This document shows, piece by piece, positions 53,561 through 63,310 of a DNA stretch of 64,000 nt. The translations under genes were made by a program, and so were the position numbers. The stretch is from Rhodanobacter sp. C01. Its GTDB lineage: Bacteria > Pseudomonadota > Gammaproteobacteria > Xanthomonadales > Rhodanobacteraceae. Below the pieces are notes generated by a model. It saw nothing but the letters and a program-made list of their open reading frames with translations. It searched no databases and was not told the DNA's origin. The DNA is taken from the NCBI RefSeq assembly GCF_002001045.1, contig NZ_MUNR01000009.1:186001-250000 (forward strand), given 5' to 3'. How positions within the stretch are numbered: the first letter of the stretch is position 1; each line of letters begins with the position of its first letter.

Positions 53561-54931
53561 TCAACTGCCGGCGAGCCGCCCCACCACCTCGCGATAGCGT
53601 GCCGCAATGCGCTCTTCATCGCGGTGGCGGAAGTTGCGTACCTGCCAGCGGCCACCGACCATCACGTCACGCACCAGTGGCGTGTTGCCCGCGAACAGGA
53701 AGCTGTCGAGCAACGAACGCGCATCGCGCGCGGCAAGCAGCGGCGAAGTTTCGTCCAGCACGATCAGGTCGGCGCGCGCACCCTCTCGCAACTCGCCGAT
53801 CGGCAGGCCCGACGCTCGCGCACCGCCATGCAGTGCGGCACGCCACAGCGTTTCACCGACACTGTCGCCTTCGCGACGTGCGGCGATATTGCGATGGCGC
53901 GTCGACAGGCGTTGTCCATATTCCAGCCAGCGCAACTCCTCGACTGGCGAGATCGAGATGTGCGAATCCGAGCCGATACCGAGCACGCCACCGCCATCCA
54001 GATATTCGGCCAGCGGAAACAGGCCGTCGCCGAGGTTCGCTTCGGTGGTAGGACACAACCCCGCCACCGCACCGCTGTGCGCAATCTGCGCGGTCTCCGC
54101 GGCGGTCAGATGCGTCGCGTGTACCAGGCACCAACGCGCGTCCACCTCGGCATGATCGAACAGCCATTCGACTGGACGTGCGCCACGCGTGGCGAGACAG
54201 TCCTGCACCTCACCAATCTGTTCGGCGATGTGCATATGGATCGGACAGGTCTTCGCCAGATCGCTGGCGAAGATTTCGCGCATCGCCTGTTCCGGCACTG
54301 CGCGCAACGAATGCAATGCGATGCCGATGCGCAGATCGGCACTTTCGAGTTTCTGCAACGTGTCGAGAAGGCGCAGGTAACCTGCCACGCCGTGGCCGAA
54401 GCGGCGCTGCCGCGCAGTAAGCGCGCGGCCGTCGAAGCCGCCGCTGATGTACAGCACCGGCAGCAGGGTCAGCGCGATGCCGGCTTCGCGCGCCGCCTCG
54501 ATCAGCGCCAGCGACATCGTCTCCGACTGCGCGTACGGCGTGCCATCCGGCTGGTGATGCAGGTAGTGGAATTCGCAGACCTGGGTGTAGCCCGCCTTCA
54601 GCATCTCGACATAGAGCTGGGCGGCAATTGCCTTGAGTTCATCCGGACCGATCGCGGCGGCGAACGCGTACATCGTCTCGCGCCAGCTCCAGAAGCTGTC
54701 GTCGACTCTGCCCTTGCGTTCGGCCAGCCCGGCCATCGCGCGCTGGAATGCATGCGAATGCAGGTTCGGCATGCCGGGCAGTGCCCATGCGCCCAGCGGC
54801 TCGGCTGGAGTAGCCGCAGATTTGACCAGACGTCCACCCGCATCGACGCCAAGCACGTCATCAGCTTGCCAGCCGCCGGGTTGCCAGAGCTGGCCGGCCT
54901 TGAAGCTGCGGATGGCTGCGCTATCACTCAT
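53561..54931 (-). CDS. hutF: Formimidoylglutamate deiminase
   Basis: 456 residues of the amidohydrolase fold. Zinc site NLHSHAFQRAM (His 58 and 60), with HMHIAEQIGEV, HATHLTAAE and GIGSDSHISISPVEEL completing it. It turns N-formimidoyl-glutamate into N-formyl-glutamate and ammonia, the step of the five-step histidine pathway. HutG is not in the window. Divergent from the GNAT-nitrilase gene. Confidence 0.95.
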   Translation of the reverse strand: MSDSAAIRSFKAGQLWQPGGWQADDVLGVDAGGRLVKSAATPAEPLGAWALPGMPNLHSHAFQRAMAGLAERKGRVDDSFWSWRETMYAFAAAIGPDELKAIAAQLYVEMLKAGYTQVCEFHYLHHQPDGTPYAQSETMSLALIEAAREAGIALTLLPVLYISGGFDGRALTARQRRFGHGVAGYLRLLDTLQKLESADLRIGIALHSLRAVPEQAMREIFASDLAKTCPIHMHIAEQIGEVQDCLATRGARPVEWLFDHAEVDARWCLVHATHLTAAETAQIAHSGAVAGLCPTTEANLGDGLFPLAEYLDGGGVLGIGSDSHISISPVEELRWLEYGQRLSTRHRNIAARREGDSVGETLWRAALHGGARASGLPIGELREGARADLIVLDETSPLLAARDARSLLDSFLFAGNTPLVRDVMVGGRWQVRNFRHRDEERIAARYREVVGRLAGS

Positions 54932-55022
54932 GAATCTGCTCCCGTTCTGGTGTCGCGCAGTGTAACCGGGCTGATGACATCCTCTTCACTCGAGCCTGCG
55001 CCGCCCTATGCATAATCGTGTG

Positions 55023-56582
55023 ATGGCCAAGAAGACGAATGAGCACACACCCAAACTGCTGTTGCGGCAGGCGACTCCTGCCGACGTGCCGGCCCTGGTT
55101 GAACTCACCGGGCGAATCTACACCCTGGAATGGGGCCACTCGGCGGAGATGCTGCGCTCCCAGCAGACGCACTTCCCCGAAGGCCAGTTCGTGGTGGAAT
55201 ACGAGGGCACGATCGTCGGCTATTGCGCGACGTTCCGCATCGACGAAGCCACCGCACTGGCGCCGCACACCTGGATGCAGATCACCGGCGGCGGCATGGG
55301 CTCGCGCCACAAACCCGATGGCGACTGGCTGTACGGCATGGAAGTGGTGGTGCATCCTGACTACCGCGGCATGCGCATTGGCCAGCGGCTGTATCAGGCG
55401 CGCAAGCGCCTGTGCATCGACCTCAAGCTGCGCGGCATCGTGTTTGGCGGCCGCATCCCGGGCCTGGCGAAGAACATGGCGCGTTACGGGACCGCCGATG
55501 CGTACGTGCAGGCCGTGGTGGAGGGCAAGCGGCGCGATCTCACCCTGAGTTTCCAGCTCAACAACGATTTCGAGGCGATCGGGCTGCTGCGTGCCTATGT
55601 GCCGTCCGACTACGATTCGCTCGGCTATGCCGTGCACCTGGTCTGGCGCAACCCGCGCCTGCTCGACCACCCGGACATGCCGTCGATCCCCTCGACCCAG
55701 CGCCTGCCCGATTCGGTGCGGGTGGCCTCAGTGCAGTACCAGCAGCGACGCATCAAGTCGTTCGAGGAATTCGCCACCCATGTCGAATACTTCACCGACA
55801 TCGCCGCCGACTACAACGCCGACTTCGTCACCTTCCCCGAGCTGATCACGCTGCAGCTGCTGTCGATCGAGAACGAGGAGCTGTCGCCGTTCGACACGAT
55901 CCGCAAGCTCAGCCATTACACGCCGCAGGTGAAGGAACTGTTCAGTCACCTGGCGGTGCACTACAACATCAACATCGTCGCCGGCTCGCATCCTACCGAG
56001 CAGCCGAACGGCGACATCCACAACGTCTGCTACGTCTGCCTGCGCGACGGTTCGATCCACGAGCGCGAGAAGCTGCATCCCACGCCGAGCGAGCGCAACG
56101 TGTGGAACATCACCGGCGGCGACAGCGCGGCGACGGTGCTTACCGACTGCGGGCCGATCGGCGTGATGATCTGCTACGACTCCGAATTCCCGGAAGTCGC
56201 GCGGCATCTCGTCGACCAGGGCGCGCTGATCCTGTTCGTGCCGTTCTGCACCGACGTGCGCGAGGGCTATCTGCGCGTGCGCTATTGTTCGCAGGCACGC
56301 GCGATCGAGAACCAGTGCTACGTGGTGCTGTCCGGCAACGTCGGCAACCTGCCCGGCGTCAACAATTTCGACATCCAGTACGGCCAGAGCTGCATCCTCA
56401 CCCCCAGCGACTTCCCGTTCGCGCGCGACGGCATCGCCGCCGATTCCACGCCGAACATCGAGACCGTGCTGTTCGCCGACCTGCGGCTGGAAAGCCTGGC
56501 CCGCGCGCGCAACGCCGGCGCGGTGCAGAACCTGAAAGATCGCCGCTTCGACCTGTACGAGACGCGCTGGCGGCCACGTTAG
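55023..56582 (+). CDS. GNAT acetyltransferase fused to carbon-nitrogen hydrolase
   Basis: 519 residues from ATG 55023 (an ATG at 55008 is the alternative). N-terminal GNAT domain at about 10-205, with VHPDYRGMRIGQRLYQARKRL as the acetyl-CoA loop. C-terminal nitrilase domain with Glu in DFVTFPELITLQLL, Lys in EREKLHPTPSERN and Cys in GVMICYDSEFPEVAR. Such fusions exist in many bacteria, but their substrates are unknown. It stands next to hutF but no link to histidine breakdown is shown. Confidence 0.92.
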   Translation: MAKKTNEHTPKLLLRQATPADVPALVELTGRIYTLEWGHSAEMLRSQQTHFPEGQFVVEYEGTIVGYCATFRIDEATALAPHTWMQITGGGMGSRHKPDGDWLYGMEVVVHPDYRGMRIGQRLYQARKRLCIDLKLRGIVFGGRIPGLAKNMARYGTADAYVQAVVEGKRRDLTLSFQLNNDFEAIGLLRAYVPSDYDSLGYAVHLVWRNPRLLDHPDMPSIPSTQRLPDSVRVASVQYQQRRIKSFEEFATHVEYFTDIAADYNADFVTFPELITLQLLSIENEELSPFDTIRKLSHYTPQVKELFSHLAVHYNINIVAGSHPTEQPNGDIHNVCYVCLRDGSIHEREKLHPTPSERNVWNITGGDSAATVLTDCGPIGVMICYDSEFPEVARHLVDQGALILFVPFCTDVREGYLRVRYCSQARAIENQCYVVLSGNVGNLPGVNNFDIQYGQSCILTPSDFPFARDGIAADSTPNIETVLFADLRLESLARARNAGAVQNLKDRRFDLYETRWRPR

Positions 56583-56631
56583 TTGACAGGTTGCCTGTCG
56601 ATCGCGACGCAGGGTCTGCGATAATGAGTAA

Positions 56632-58107
56632 ATGACCGAGCCAGCCCAGTCCGCTTCACCCTCTTCGAATCCGCGCCTGCAGGCTCTGCTCGGTCACGAG
56701 TTCTTTGCGCCCAACCAGTGGAAACGACGCCTCGCACTGTGGATCGGCGCGGTCGTGGTGGCGCTTGCAGCCATCCTGTTTGCCAAGGCCAGCGACTGGT
56801 CCTACCACCTGTTTCAGCGAATGCTGAGCTACGGCGCATGGATTCCGCTGATCGTCACGCCGGTCGTGTTCGGCCTGCTCGCCTGGGTCACCGAGGGGCG
56901 GCTGCGCGCCACCCGCGGCAGCGGCATCCCCCAGGTGATCGGTACCTTGCATATTGAAGACGAAGGCTTCCGTGCCCGCATGCTGGCGCTGCCGATCGCG
57001 GTCGGCAAGATGGTGCTGACCCTGATCGCGCTGGCCGTCGGTGCGTCGATCGGGCGCGAGGGGCCGACCGTGCATGTCGGTGCCGGCCTGTTCTACTCGC
57101 TCGGCCGGCGCTTCGGCTTCAGCGACCCCAAGGCGGCATCGCGTTTCATCCTTGCCGGCGGCGCTTGCGGCATCGCCGCCGCCTTCAATACCCCGCTGGC
57201 CGGCGTGGTGTTCGCGATCGAGGAGCTGGCCGGGACGTTCGAACATCGCTTCAGCGGTCTGCTGCTGACTGCGGTGATCGTCGGTGGCGTTGTCTCGCTC
57301 GGCATCATGGGCAATTACTCCTACTTCGGCCAGGTGCAGGCCAGCCTGCCCTTGGGTCATGCATGGCTGGCCGTGCTGCTCACTGGTGTCATCTGCGGCT
57401 TGCTGGGCGGCCTGTTCGCACGGCTGATCCTGCTCAGCCGACACGGGCCGCTGGCCTATATCGGCCGTCTGCGCTCGCATGCGCCCGTACTGTTCGCCGG
57501 CGGCTGCGGCTTGGCACTGGCGCTGATCGGGCTGTTCTCGCACAACAATGTCTATGGCACCGGCTACGACCAGGCACGCGCCTTTGTACAGGAAGCAGCC
57601 GTCACGCCGGGGCAGACCTTCGGCATTGCCAAACTGCTTGCGAATGTCTTTTCGTACTGGGCTGGCATTCCTGGCGGCATTTTTTCGCCCGCACTCGCGG
57701 TCGGCGCCGGGCTTGGCCACAACATCGCCTATTTCCTGCCCAGCGTGCCGGCCGGCACGGTGGTGCTGCTGGGCATGAGTGCCTATCTCTCGGGGGTCAC
57801 TGGCGCGCCACTGACCTCGGCGGTGATCGCGATGGAACTGACCGACAACCAGGACATGGTGATCCCGATCATGGCCGCCTGCCTGCTGGCGCGCGCCGCG
57901 GCATCCTTGTTCTGCCCGACTCCGGTCTACAAGGATTTCGCCGAGCGCATGGTGCAGGACTTTGAGAAGCAGCAGGCCGCCCATGCGGAAAACGCAGAAA
58001 AGGCCCGTCTGGAAGCCGATGCGTTACAGCACGTCGGCAATACGAGCGCCTTCGCCGAGACGGCTGCGCCAGTGGACGATGCACCCACCGAGCCACCACA
58101 AGCATGA
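56632..58107 (+). CDS. clcA: ClC-family chloride/proton antiporter
   Basis: 491 residues, about ten to twelve membrane helices. Selectivity motifs GSGIPQ (96-101), GREGPTVH (141-148) with gating Glu 143, and [20 protein letters not shown] hydrophilic C-terminal tail of about 40 residues is rich in Ala and Glu. Exchanges chloride for protons, often in acid resistance. The stop overlaps the hutI start (ATGA), an unexpected pairing. Confidence 0.92.
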   Translation: MTEPAQSASPSSNPRLQALLGHEFFAPNQWKRRLALWIGAVVVALAAILFAKASDWSYHLFQRMLSYGAWIPLIVTPVVFGLLAWVTEGRLRATRGSGIPQVIGTLHIEDEGFRARMLALPIAVGKMVLTLIALAVGASIGREGPTVHVGAGLFYSLGRRFGFSDPKAASRFILAGGACGIAAAFNTPLAGVVFAIEELAGTFEHRFSGLLLTAVIVGGVVSLGIMGNYSYFGQVQASLPLGHAWLAVLLTGVICGLLGGLFARLILLSRHGPLAYIGRLRSHAPVLFAGGCGLALALIGLFSHNNVYGTGYDQARAFVQEAAVTPGQTFGIAKLLANVFSYWAGIPGGIFSPALAVGAGLGHNIAYFLPSVPAGTVVLLGMSAYLSGVTGAPLTSAVIAMELTDNQDMVIPIMAACLLARAAASLFCPTPVYKDFAERMVQDFEKQQAAHAENAEKARLEADALQHVGNTSAFAETAAPVDDAPTEPPQA

Positions 58108-59333
58108 GCGAACCACGCTGGGATCGACTGCTGTTGAATGCCACGCTGGCGACATTCGTTGGCGACGCACCCTGTGGCCTGATCGAACATGGCGCCATCG
58201 CTCTGCATCACGGTCGCATCGCCTGGATCGGCCCCATGGACGCGCTGCCGGCGGCACCGAACGAGCTGGCCATGGCCGTGGAATCGCTGGATGGTGCATT
58301 GGTCACGCCGGGGCTGATCGACTGCCATACCCATCTGGTGTTCGGCGGCGATCGTGCGCAGGAATTCGACCTGCGCCTGAACGGCGCCAGCTACGAGGAG
58401 ATTGCGCGCGCCGGCGGCGGCATCGTTTCCACCGTCAATGCCACCCGTGCCGCCAGCGAGGAGCAGTTGTTCGCGCAGTCGCTGCCGCGTGCACAGGCCC
58501 TGCTCGCCGACGGCGTAACCACGCTGGAGATCAAGTCCGGCTATGGCCTGGAGCTGGAAAGCGAGCGCCGCATGTTGCGGGTGGCACGGCGTATCGGCCG
58601 CGAGCTGGGCATCAGCGTACGCACCAGCTTCCTGGGCCTGCATGCGCTGCCACCGGAGTACAAGGATCGTCGCGACGACTATGTGGCCCTGGTCTGCGAC
58701 GAGCTGCTGCCAGCTCTCGCCGCCGAAGGCCTGGTCGATGCTGTGGATGCGTTCTGCGAAAACATCGGCTTCACCCGCGAGGAAACCCGTCGTGTGTTCG
58801 AGCGTGCGCAGCAGCTCGGGCTGCCGGTGAAACTGCATGCCGAACAACTTTCCGATCAGACTGGCGCTGCACTGGTTGCCGAGTTCGGCGGACTGTCGGC
58901 CGATCATCTGGAATACCTGAGCGAATCCGGCATCGCGGCGATGGCGCGAGCCGGCACCGTGGCGGTGTTGTTGCCCGGCGCGTTCTACGCGCTGCGCGAA
59001 ACGAAGCTGCCGCCGATTGTGCTGCTGCGTGAGCACCGGGTACCGATCGCGATCGCCACCGACTGCAATCCGGGTACCTCGCCGCTGCTGTCGCTGCGAC
59101 TGGCTGCCGGCATGGCCTGCACGCTGTTCCGACTCACGCCGGAAGAAGCACTGCGCGGCATCACCGTGAACGCAGCACATGCGCTGGGCTTGCACGATCG
59201 CGGCACCCTGGTTGCCGGTCAGAGGGCGGATCTGGTGGTGTGGCAGGCAAAGCGCCCTGCCGAGCTGTGTTACTGGATCGGCGGATCGCTGGTGCGCGAG
59301 GTCTATGTGGGCGGCGAGTCAGTGACGATTTGA
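58104..59333 (+). CDS. hutI: Imidazolonepropionase
   Basis: 409 residues, amidohydrolase fold: [17 protein letters not shown] with the metal histidines, [37 protein letters not shown] and [15 protein letters not shown]. Opens the imidazolone ring to give formimidoylglutamate, the substrate of HutF. Coupled to the ClC gene by a 4-base overlap. The 3' ends of hutI and lpxK overlap by 15 bases. Confidence 0.96.
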   Translation: MSEPRWDRLLLNATLATFVGDAPCGLIEHGAIALHHGRIAWIGPMDALPAAPNELAMAVESLDGALVTPGLIDCHTHLVFGGDRAQEFDLRLNGASYEEIARAGGGIVSTVNATRAASEEQLFAQSLPRAQALLADGVTTLEIKSGYGLELESERRMLRVARRIGRELGISVRTSFLGLHALPPEYKDRRDDYVALVCDELLPALAAEGLVDAVDAFCENIGFTREETRRVFERAQQLGLPVKLHAEQLSDQTGAALVAEFGGLSADHLEYLSESGIAAMARAGTVAVLLPGAFYALRETKLPPIVLLREHRVPIAIATDCNPGTSPLLSLRLAAGMACTLFRLTPEEALRGITVNAAHALGLHDRGTLVAGQRADLVVWQAKRPAELCYWIGGSLVREVYVGGESVTI

Positions 59334-60302
59334 CGCCTCGATGCGCTGGTCCAGCGCATCGAAAAAGGCAGATGGCAATTCGGCTTGCACTGGCACCCGC
59401 CACCAGTGCGGCTGGGTGAACTGCCGGCACTTCACCGCATCCTTGTCGGTCATCAGCACCGGCAGATCTTCCGCAAAGGCCAGATCGGCCGCCGCGAACC
59501 GATGATGATCGGCAAATGCATGCTCGATGACTTCGATGCCTGCCGCATGCAGGCTGTCGAAGAAGCGCTGCGGATTGCCGATCGCAGCCACCGCATGCAC
59601 ACGTTGGCCAACGAAACTGACCAAGGGCTGCCGTCGGGCATCCGCCAAGGCCAGCACCTCGCCACCGCGCAGCTGCATCGGGTATTCACCCGTCGCTGCA
59701 ACACCGCCATTGCAGACGCGAAGATCGACTCGCTGCAATCGGCTCAATGGCTCCCGCAACGGACCGGCCGGCAGCAGTCGGCCATTGCCGAGACGACGCA
59801 CGCCATCGATCACGCAGATCTCGACATCCCGCGCGAGCGCGTAATGCTGCAAGCCGTCGTCGGCCACCACCACATTGCAGCCAGCGTCCAGAAGCAGCCG
59901 TGCGGCGGCCGGACGATCACGCCCAACCGCCACGGGGATGCCACTGGCACGAATCAGGCAAGGCTCATCGCCAACCTGGGCAGGATCGGGTGCTTCACTC
60001 AGCAGAAGCGGTTCACGCTGACTGCCGCCATGACCACGACTGACCACGCCAGGGCGATAACCGCGGGCGCGCAAGGCCTCGACCACCGCGATGGTCAGCG
60101 GCGTCTTGCCGGTTCCACCCACGCTGACATTGCCGACGACCACAACTGGCACCGGAAGGCGCGTACTGCGCAACCAGCCATGCCGATAAAGCCCACGACG
60201 CAGGCGCATCGTGATCCCATACAGCGCGGCCAGTGGCCGCGCCCACCACGGTGCGGAGCCGTTGCCGTACCAGGCTGATTCGAGCGTGTCGACCAGCGCC
60301 AT
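59319..60302 (-). CDS. lpxK: Tetraacyldisaccharide 4'-kinase
   Basis: 327 residues. P-loop [15 protein letters not shown] and downstream [24 protein letters not shown] and [12 protein letters not shown]. Phosphorylates the 4'-position of the lipid A disaccharide at the inner membrane. Starts 9 bases after msbA, in the same operon. Confidence 0.96.
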   Translation of the reverse strand: MALVDTLESAWYGNGSAPWWARPLAALYGITMRLRRGLYRHGWLRSTRLPVPVVVVGNVSVGGTGKTPLTIAVVEALRARGYRPGVVSRGHGGSQREPLLLSEAPDPAQVGDEPCLIRASGIPVAVGRDRPAAARLLLDAGCNVVVADDGLQHYALARDVEICVIDGVRRLGNGRLLPAGPLREPLSRLQRVDLRVCNGGVAATGEYPMQLRGGEVLALADARRQPLVSFVGQRVHAVAAIGNPQRFFDSLHAAGIEVIEHAFADHHRFAAADLAFAEDLPVLMTDKDAVKCRQFTQPHWWRVPVQAELPSAFFDALDQRIEASNRH

Positions 60303-60311
60303 CGATGGTCC

Positions 60312-62096
60312 TCAGTCGCCAGCCTGTTGATCGGCATGATCGTGGAATTGCATGCGGTGCAGCGCGGCGTACTGTCCGTTCAGCGCGATCAGCTCGGCAT
60401 GCGTGCCGCGCTCGATGATGCAGCCCTGGTCCATCACCGCAATCTGTCCGGCGCCTTCCACTGTCGACAAGCGATGCGCAATCACCAGCGTGGTGCGATC
60501 TTTCATCAGGCGCTGCAGGGCCTGCTGGATCAGCCGCTCCGATTCGGTATCGAGTGCGCTGGTGGCTTCGTCGAGTACCAGGATCGGCGCGTTCTTGAGG
60601 ATCGCGCGCGCAATGGCGAGGCGCTGCCGCTGTCCCCCGGACAGCGTATTGCCGCTCTGGCCGATCTGCGTATGGATGCCTAGCGGCATGCGCGCAATGA
60701 ACTCCATCGCGTTCGCCGCTTCGGCGGCAGCCACGATATCCGCCTCGCTTGCACCAGCCAGCTCGCCATAGGCAATGTTGTTGGCGACGGTGTCGTCAAA
60801 CAGCACCACACTCTGCCCTACCCAGGCGATCTGCCGGCGCAGCGAATCCAGTGTGTATTCCTGGTAGTCCTCGCCATCCAGCACGATCCGACCGGTAGTC
60901 GGCGCATAGAAACGTGGAAGCAGGCTGGCCAGGCTGCTCTTGCCGCTGCCGGAGCGTCCAACCAGTGCAGTCACTGTGCCGGCCGCGCAATGCAAGTCGA
61001 TCCCGCGCAACGCCTCGAAGTCATTGCGCGGATACATCAAGGTGACTGCCTCGAAATGCAAATCGCCATGTGTGCGTGTCAATTCGCGACGGCCGTGGTC
61101 CACCTCCGGCGGCATGTCGATGACCTCGAACAGATCTTCCGCAGCGGACAGGCCGCGCTGGATATTGCCCTGCACGGTAGTCAGGCGTTTGAGCGATGGC
61201 ATCATCGAGCCCATTGCCGTGAGCACTGCAAAGAACACGCCCGGCGACATTACGCTCAGGATCTGCGGACGCGTACCCAGAAACACCAACGCGGCCAGCG
61301 CAGTCGCGGCCACCATCTGGATGGTGGAACTGGATGCCGCATTGGTAGCTGCAATCTTCAGATTCAGCCGACGGGTGTGCCGGGTAATTTCGTCGAAGCG
61401 GCCGGCCTCATGCTCCTGTCCACCGTAGATACGCACTTCGCGATGCGCACCCACGGATTCTTCCACGGTGCCGGTGACCGAACCCATGCTGCCCTGGATG
61501 CGTCGACTGATCTGCCGGTAACGGCGACTGACCACCGTGGCAACCACGGCAATCGCAGGCACCATGATCAGCAACGACAGCGTGAGGTAGGCGCTGTTGT
61601 GCAACATGACCAGCAACATGAAGATCACGGTGAAGCCATCGGTCACCGCCACTTTCAATGCGTCGGTGGCCGCCGACGCGACCTGCTCGCTCGTATAGGT
61701 GATGCGCGAAACCTGTTGACCCGAAGGTTCCTTGCCAAAAAAGGCGGCCGGCAGCTTCAGGTAGGCGGCGAAGACATCGTGCTGCATCGTCTGCACCACG
61801 TGGCGACCAATGTACGAGATGCCGTAGTCGCTCACGAAGGTACCGCAGGAGCGCACGAAGAAGATGCCCATGATCCAGATCGGCATCCAGAAAATCAGAT
61901 AGGCGTCTTTCCGGGCAAACAGATCATCGATCATCGGCCGCAGCAGATTGGTAAAAATCGCCAGGCCGCCGCCGTCGAGGATCATGCCGACCAGCGCAAC
62001 CAGGCCGATGGCCCAGTATTTTCGCGAGTAGCCGAGCAGGCGCTTGTAGACGCGCCAGCTCTCAGCATCCCACACGCCGGTTTTCTGGCTGCTCAC
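60312..62096 (-). CDS. msbA: Lipid A export ABC transporter
   Basis: 594 residues, a half transporter: six membrane helices, then Walker A GRSGSGKSSLAS, Q-loop near RRQIAWVGQSV, signature [18 protein letters not shown], Walker B ILVLDEATSALD and AHRLSTVEGA. Flips lipid A-core to the outer leaflet. ATGA overlap with exbD upstream and 9 bases to lpxK downstream. Confidence 0.96.
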   Translation of the reverse strand: MSSQKTGVWDAESWRVYKRLLGYSRKYWAIGLVALVGMILDGGGLAIFTNLLRPMIDDLFARKDAYLIFWMPIWIMGIFFVRSCGTFVSDYGISYIGRHVVQTMQHDVFAAYLKLPAAFFGKEPSGQQVSRITYTSEQVASAATDALKVAVTDGFTVIFMLLVMLHNSAYLTLSLLIMVPAIAVVATVVSRRYRQISRRIQGSMGSVTGTVEESVGAHREVRIYGGQEHEAGRFDEITRHTRRLNLKIAATNAASSSTIQMVAATALAALVFLGTRPQILSVMSPGVFFAVLTAMGSMMPSLKRLTTVQGNIQRGLSAAEDLFEVIDMPPEVDHGRRELTRTHGDLHFEAVTLMYPRNDFEALRGIDLHCAAGTVTALVGRSGSGKSSLASLLPRFYAPTTGRIVLDGEDYQEYTLDSLRRQIAWVGQSVVLFDDTVANNIAYGELAGASEADIVAAAEAANAMEFIARMPLGIHTQIGQSGNTLSGGQRQRLAIARAILKNAPILVLDEATSALDTESERLIQQALQRLMKDRTTLVIAHRLSTVEGAGQIAVMDQGCIIERGTHAELIALNGQYAALHRMQFHDHADQQAGD

Positions 62097-62524
62097 TGAT
62101 CCGCGCCCGGCTTGCTCGGCGTGGTGGCGATCGACAGCCTGGTGAAGCCGAGCTGGCCCAGTGCATCCATCGCGGTCACCACATCCTGGTTCGGAGTCAT
62201 CGCGTCGGCGCGGATCGTCACCGGGCGATCGCGGTCACTGCCGGCGTTGCGCGCGATGGCCTGCTTGAGCGGCTCGATGCCCTCGCCCATCACCTCGTCG
62301 CTGCCCACATAGAACCGACCGTCACGGTCGATCATGATGGTCAGCGCCGGCGCATTCATGTCGCGATCCTGCGTGCTGGCCTTGGGCAGCGTCACCTGCA
62401 AACGCGAGTGCTGCACGAAAGTGCTGGTCAGCACGAAGAACATCAGCAGGGTCAGCAGCACGTCGATCAACGGAATCACGTTGATCTCGAAATCGTCCCC
62501 GCGGCGGTCATTGCTGATACGCAT
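62093..62524 (-). CDS. exbD: ExbD/TolR-family biopolymer transport protein
   Basis: 143 residues from ATG 62524 (MRISNDRRG); the frame is open to 62569 inside exbB. One membrane helix (VIPLIDVLLTLLMFFVLTSTF) with the conserved Asp of the proton path. The C-terminus (NQDVVTAMDALGQLGFTRLSIAT) is typical. It works with the exbB product on the proton-motive force. Confidence 0.93.
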   Translation of the reverse strand: MRISNDRRGDDFEINVIPLIDVLLTLLMFFVLTSTFVQHSRLQVTLPKASTQDRDMNAPALTIMIDRDGRFYVGSDEVMGEGIEPLKQAIARNAGSDRDRPVTIRADAMTPNQDVVTAMDALGQLGFTRLSIATTPSKPGADQ

Positions 62525-62534
62525 CGGTATGCGC

Positions 62535-63197
62535 TCAACCTGCGCGCGGCGCGGTCGGCGTCGCCGCACGCCGCGTCCGTGGCGCTGCCGCGGCAGGCGA
62601 CAGGGTCAGGTCATCGAGCAACGCGGTGGCCTGCTTCTCCATCTCGACGCAATACCCGGCTACGCGCGAGCGGAAATAGCGGTGCAGCACATAGGCCGGA
62701 ATCGCCACGGTCAGGCCCGAGGCAGTGCAGATCAGTGCTTCACCGATGCCGCCGGCCATCTTGGCCGGATCGCCGATGCCTCCGGCCATCACCTCCATGA
62801 ACATGCGGATCAGGCCGATCACGGTGCCGAACAGGCCCAGCAGCGGACCGATTAGCGCGATCGTGCCCAGCGTGTTGAGATAGCGCTCCATCCGGTGGAT
62901 CACATGCCGGCCGGTGTCCTCGATGCGCTCCTTGATGATGTCGCGCGGCTGGTTGCGCACGGTCAGCGCCGAAGCCAGCAACTCACCCAGCGGCGAGCCA
63001 TTCGTCAGGGCGTCCAGGTGTGCCGGGTTCAGCTGGCCCGTGCGAGCCCATTCGCGAACCTCGTCGCCCAGACCCGGCGGCAGCACCGATCTGCGGCGCA
63101 AGGTCCAGCAACGCTCCAGCACGATCGCCAGCGCGACCGCCGAGCAGATCAGGATGGGCACCATCGCCCAGCCACCAGCCATCAGGATTTCCAGCAC
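62535..63197 (-). CDS. exbB: MotA/TolQ/ExbB-family proton channel protein
   Basis: 220 residues from GTG 63197 (VLEILMAGGWAMVPI); ATG 63182 is the alternative. Three membrane helices with LGTIALIGPLLGLFGTVIGLIRMF and IGEALICTASGLTVAIPAYVLHRYF. The family is firm; the partner (TonB or a Tol-like process) is not. Between comEC and exbD in the usual xanthomonad order. Confidence 0.93.
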   Translation of the reverse strand: MLEILMAGGWAMVPILICSAVALAIVLERCWTLRRRSVLPPGLGDEVREWARTGQLNPAHLDALTNGSPLGELLASALTVRNQPRDIIKERIEDTGRHVIHRMERYLNTLGTIALIGPLLGLFGTVIGLIRMFMEVMAGGIGDPAKMAGGIGEALICTASGLTVAIPAYVLHRYFRSRVAGYCVEMEKQATALLDDLTLSPAAAAPRTRRAATPTAPRAG

Positions 63198-63310
63198 TTT
63201 CGACCCCGTCTCGCGACCTGTCAGGAAGCGCGCATGATAGCAGTCCCTTCCCGTCGTACTGCGGCACCCGTGGCAATACCTCATTCACGCCACTTGTGGC
63301 AAACCACAAG

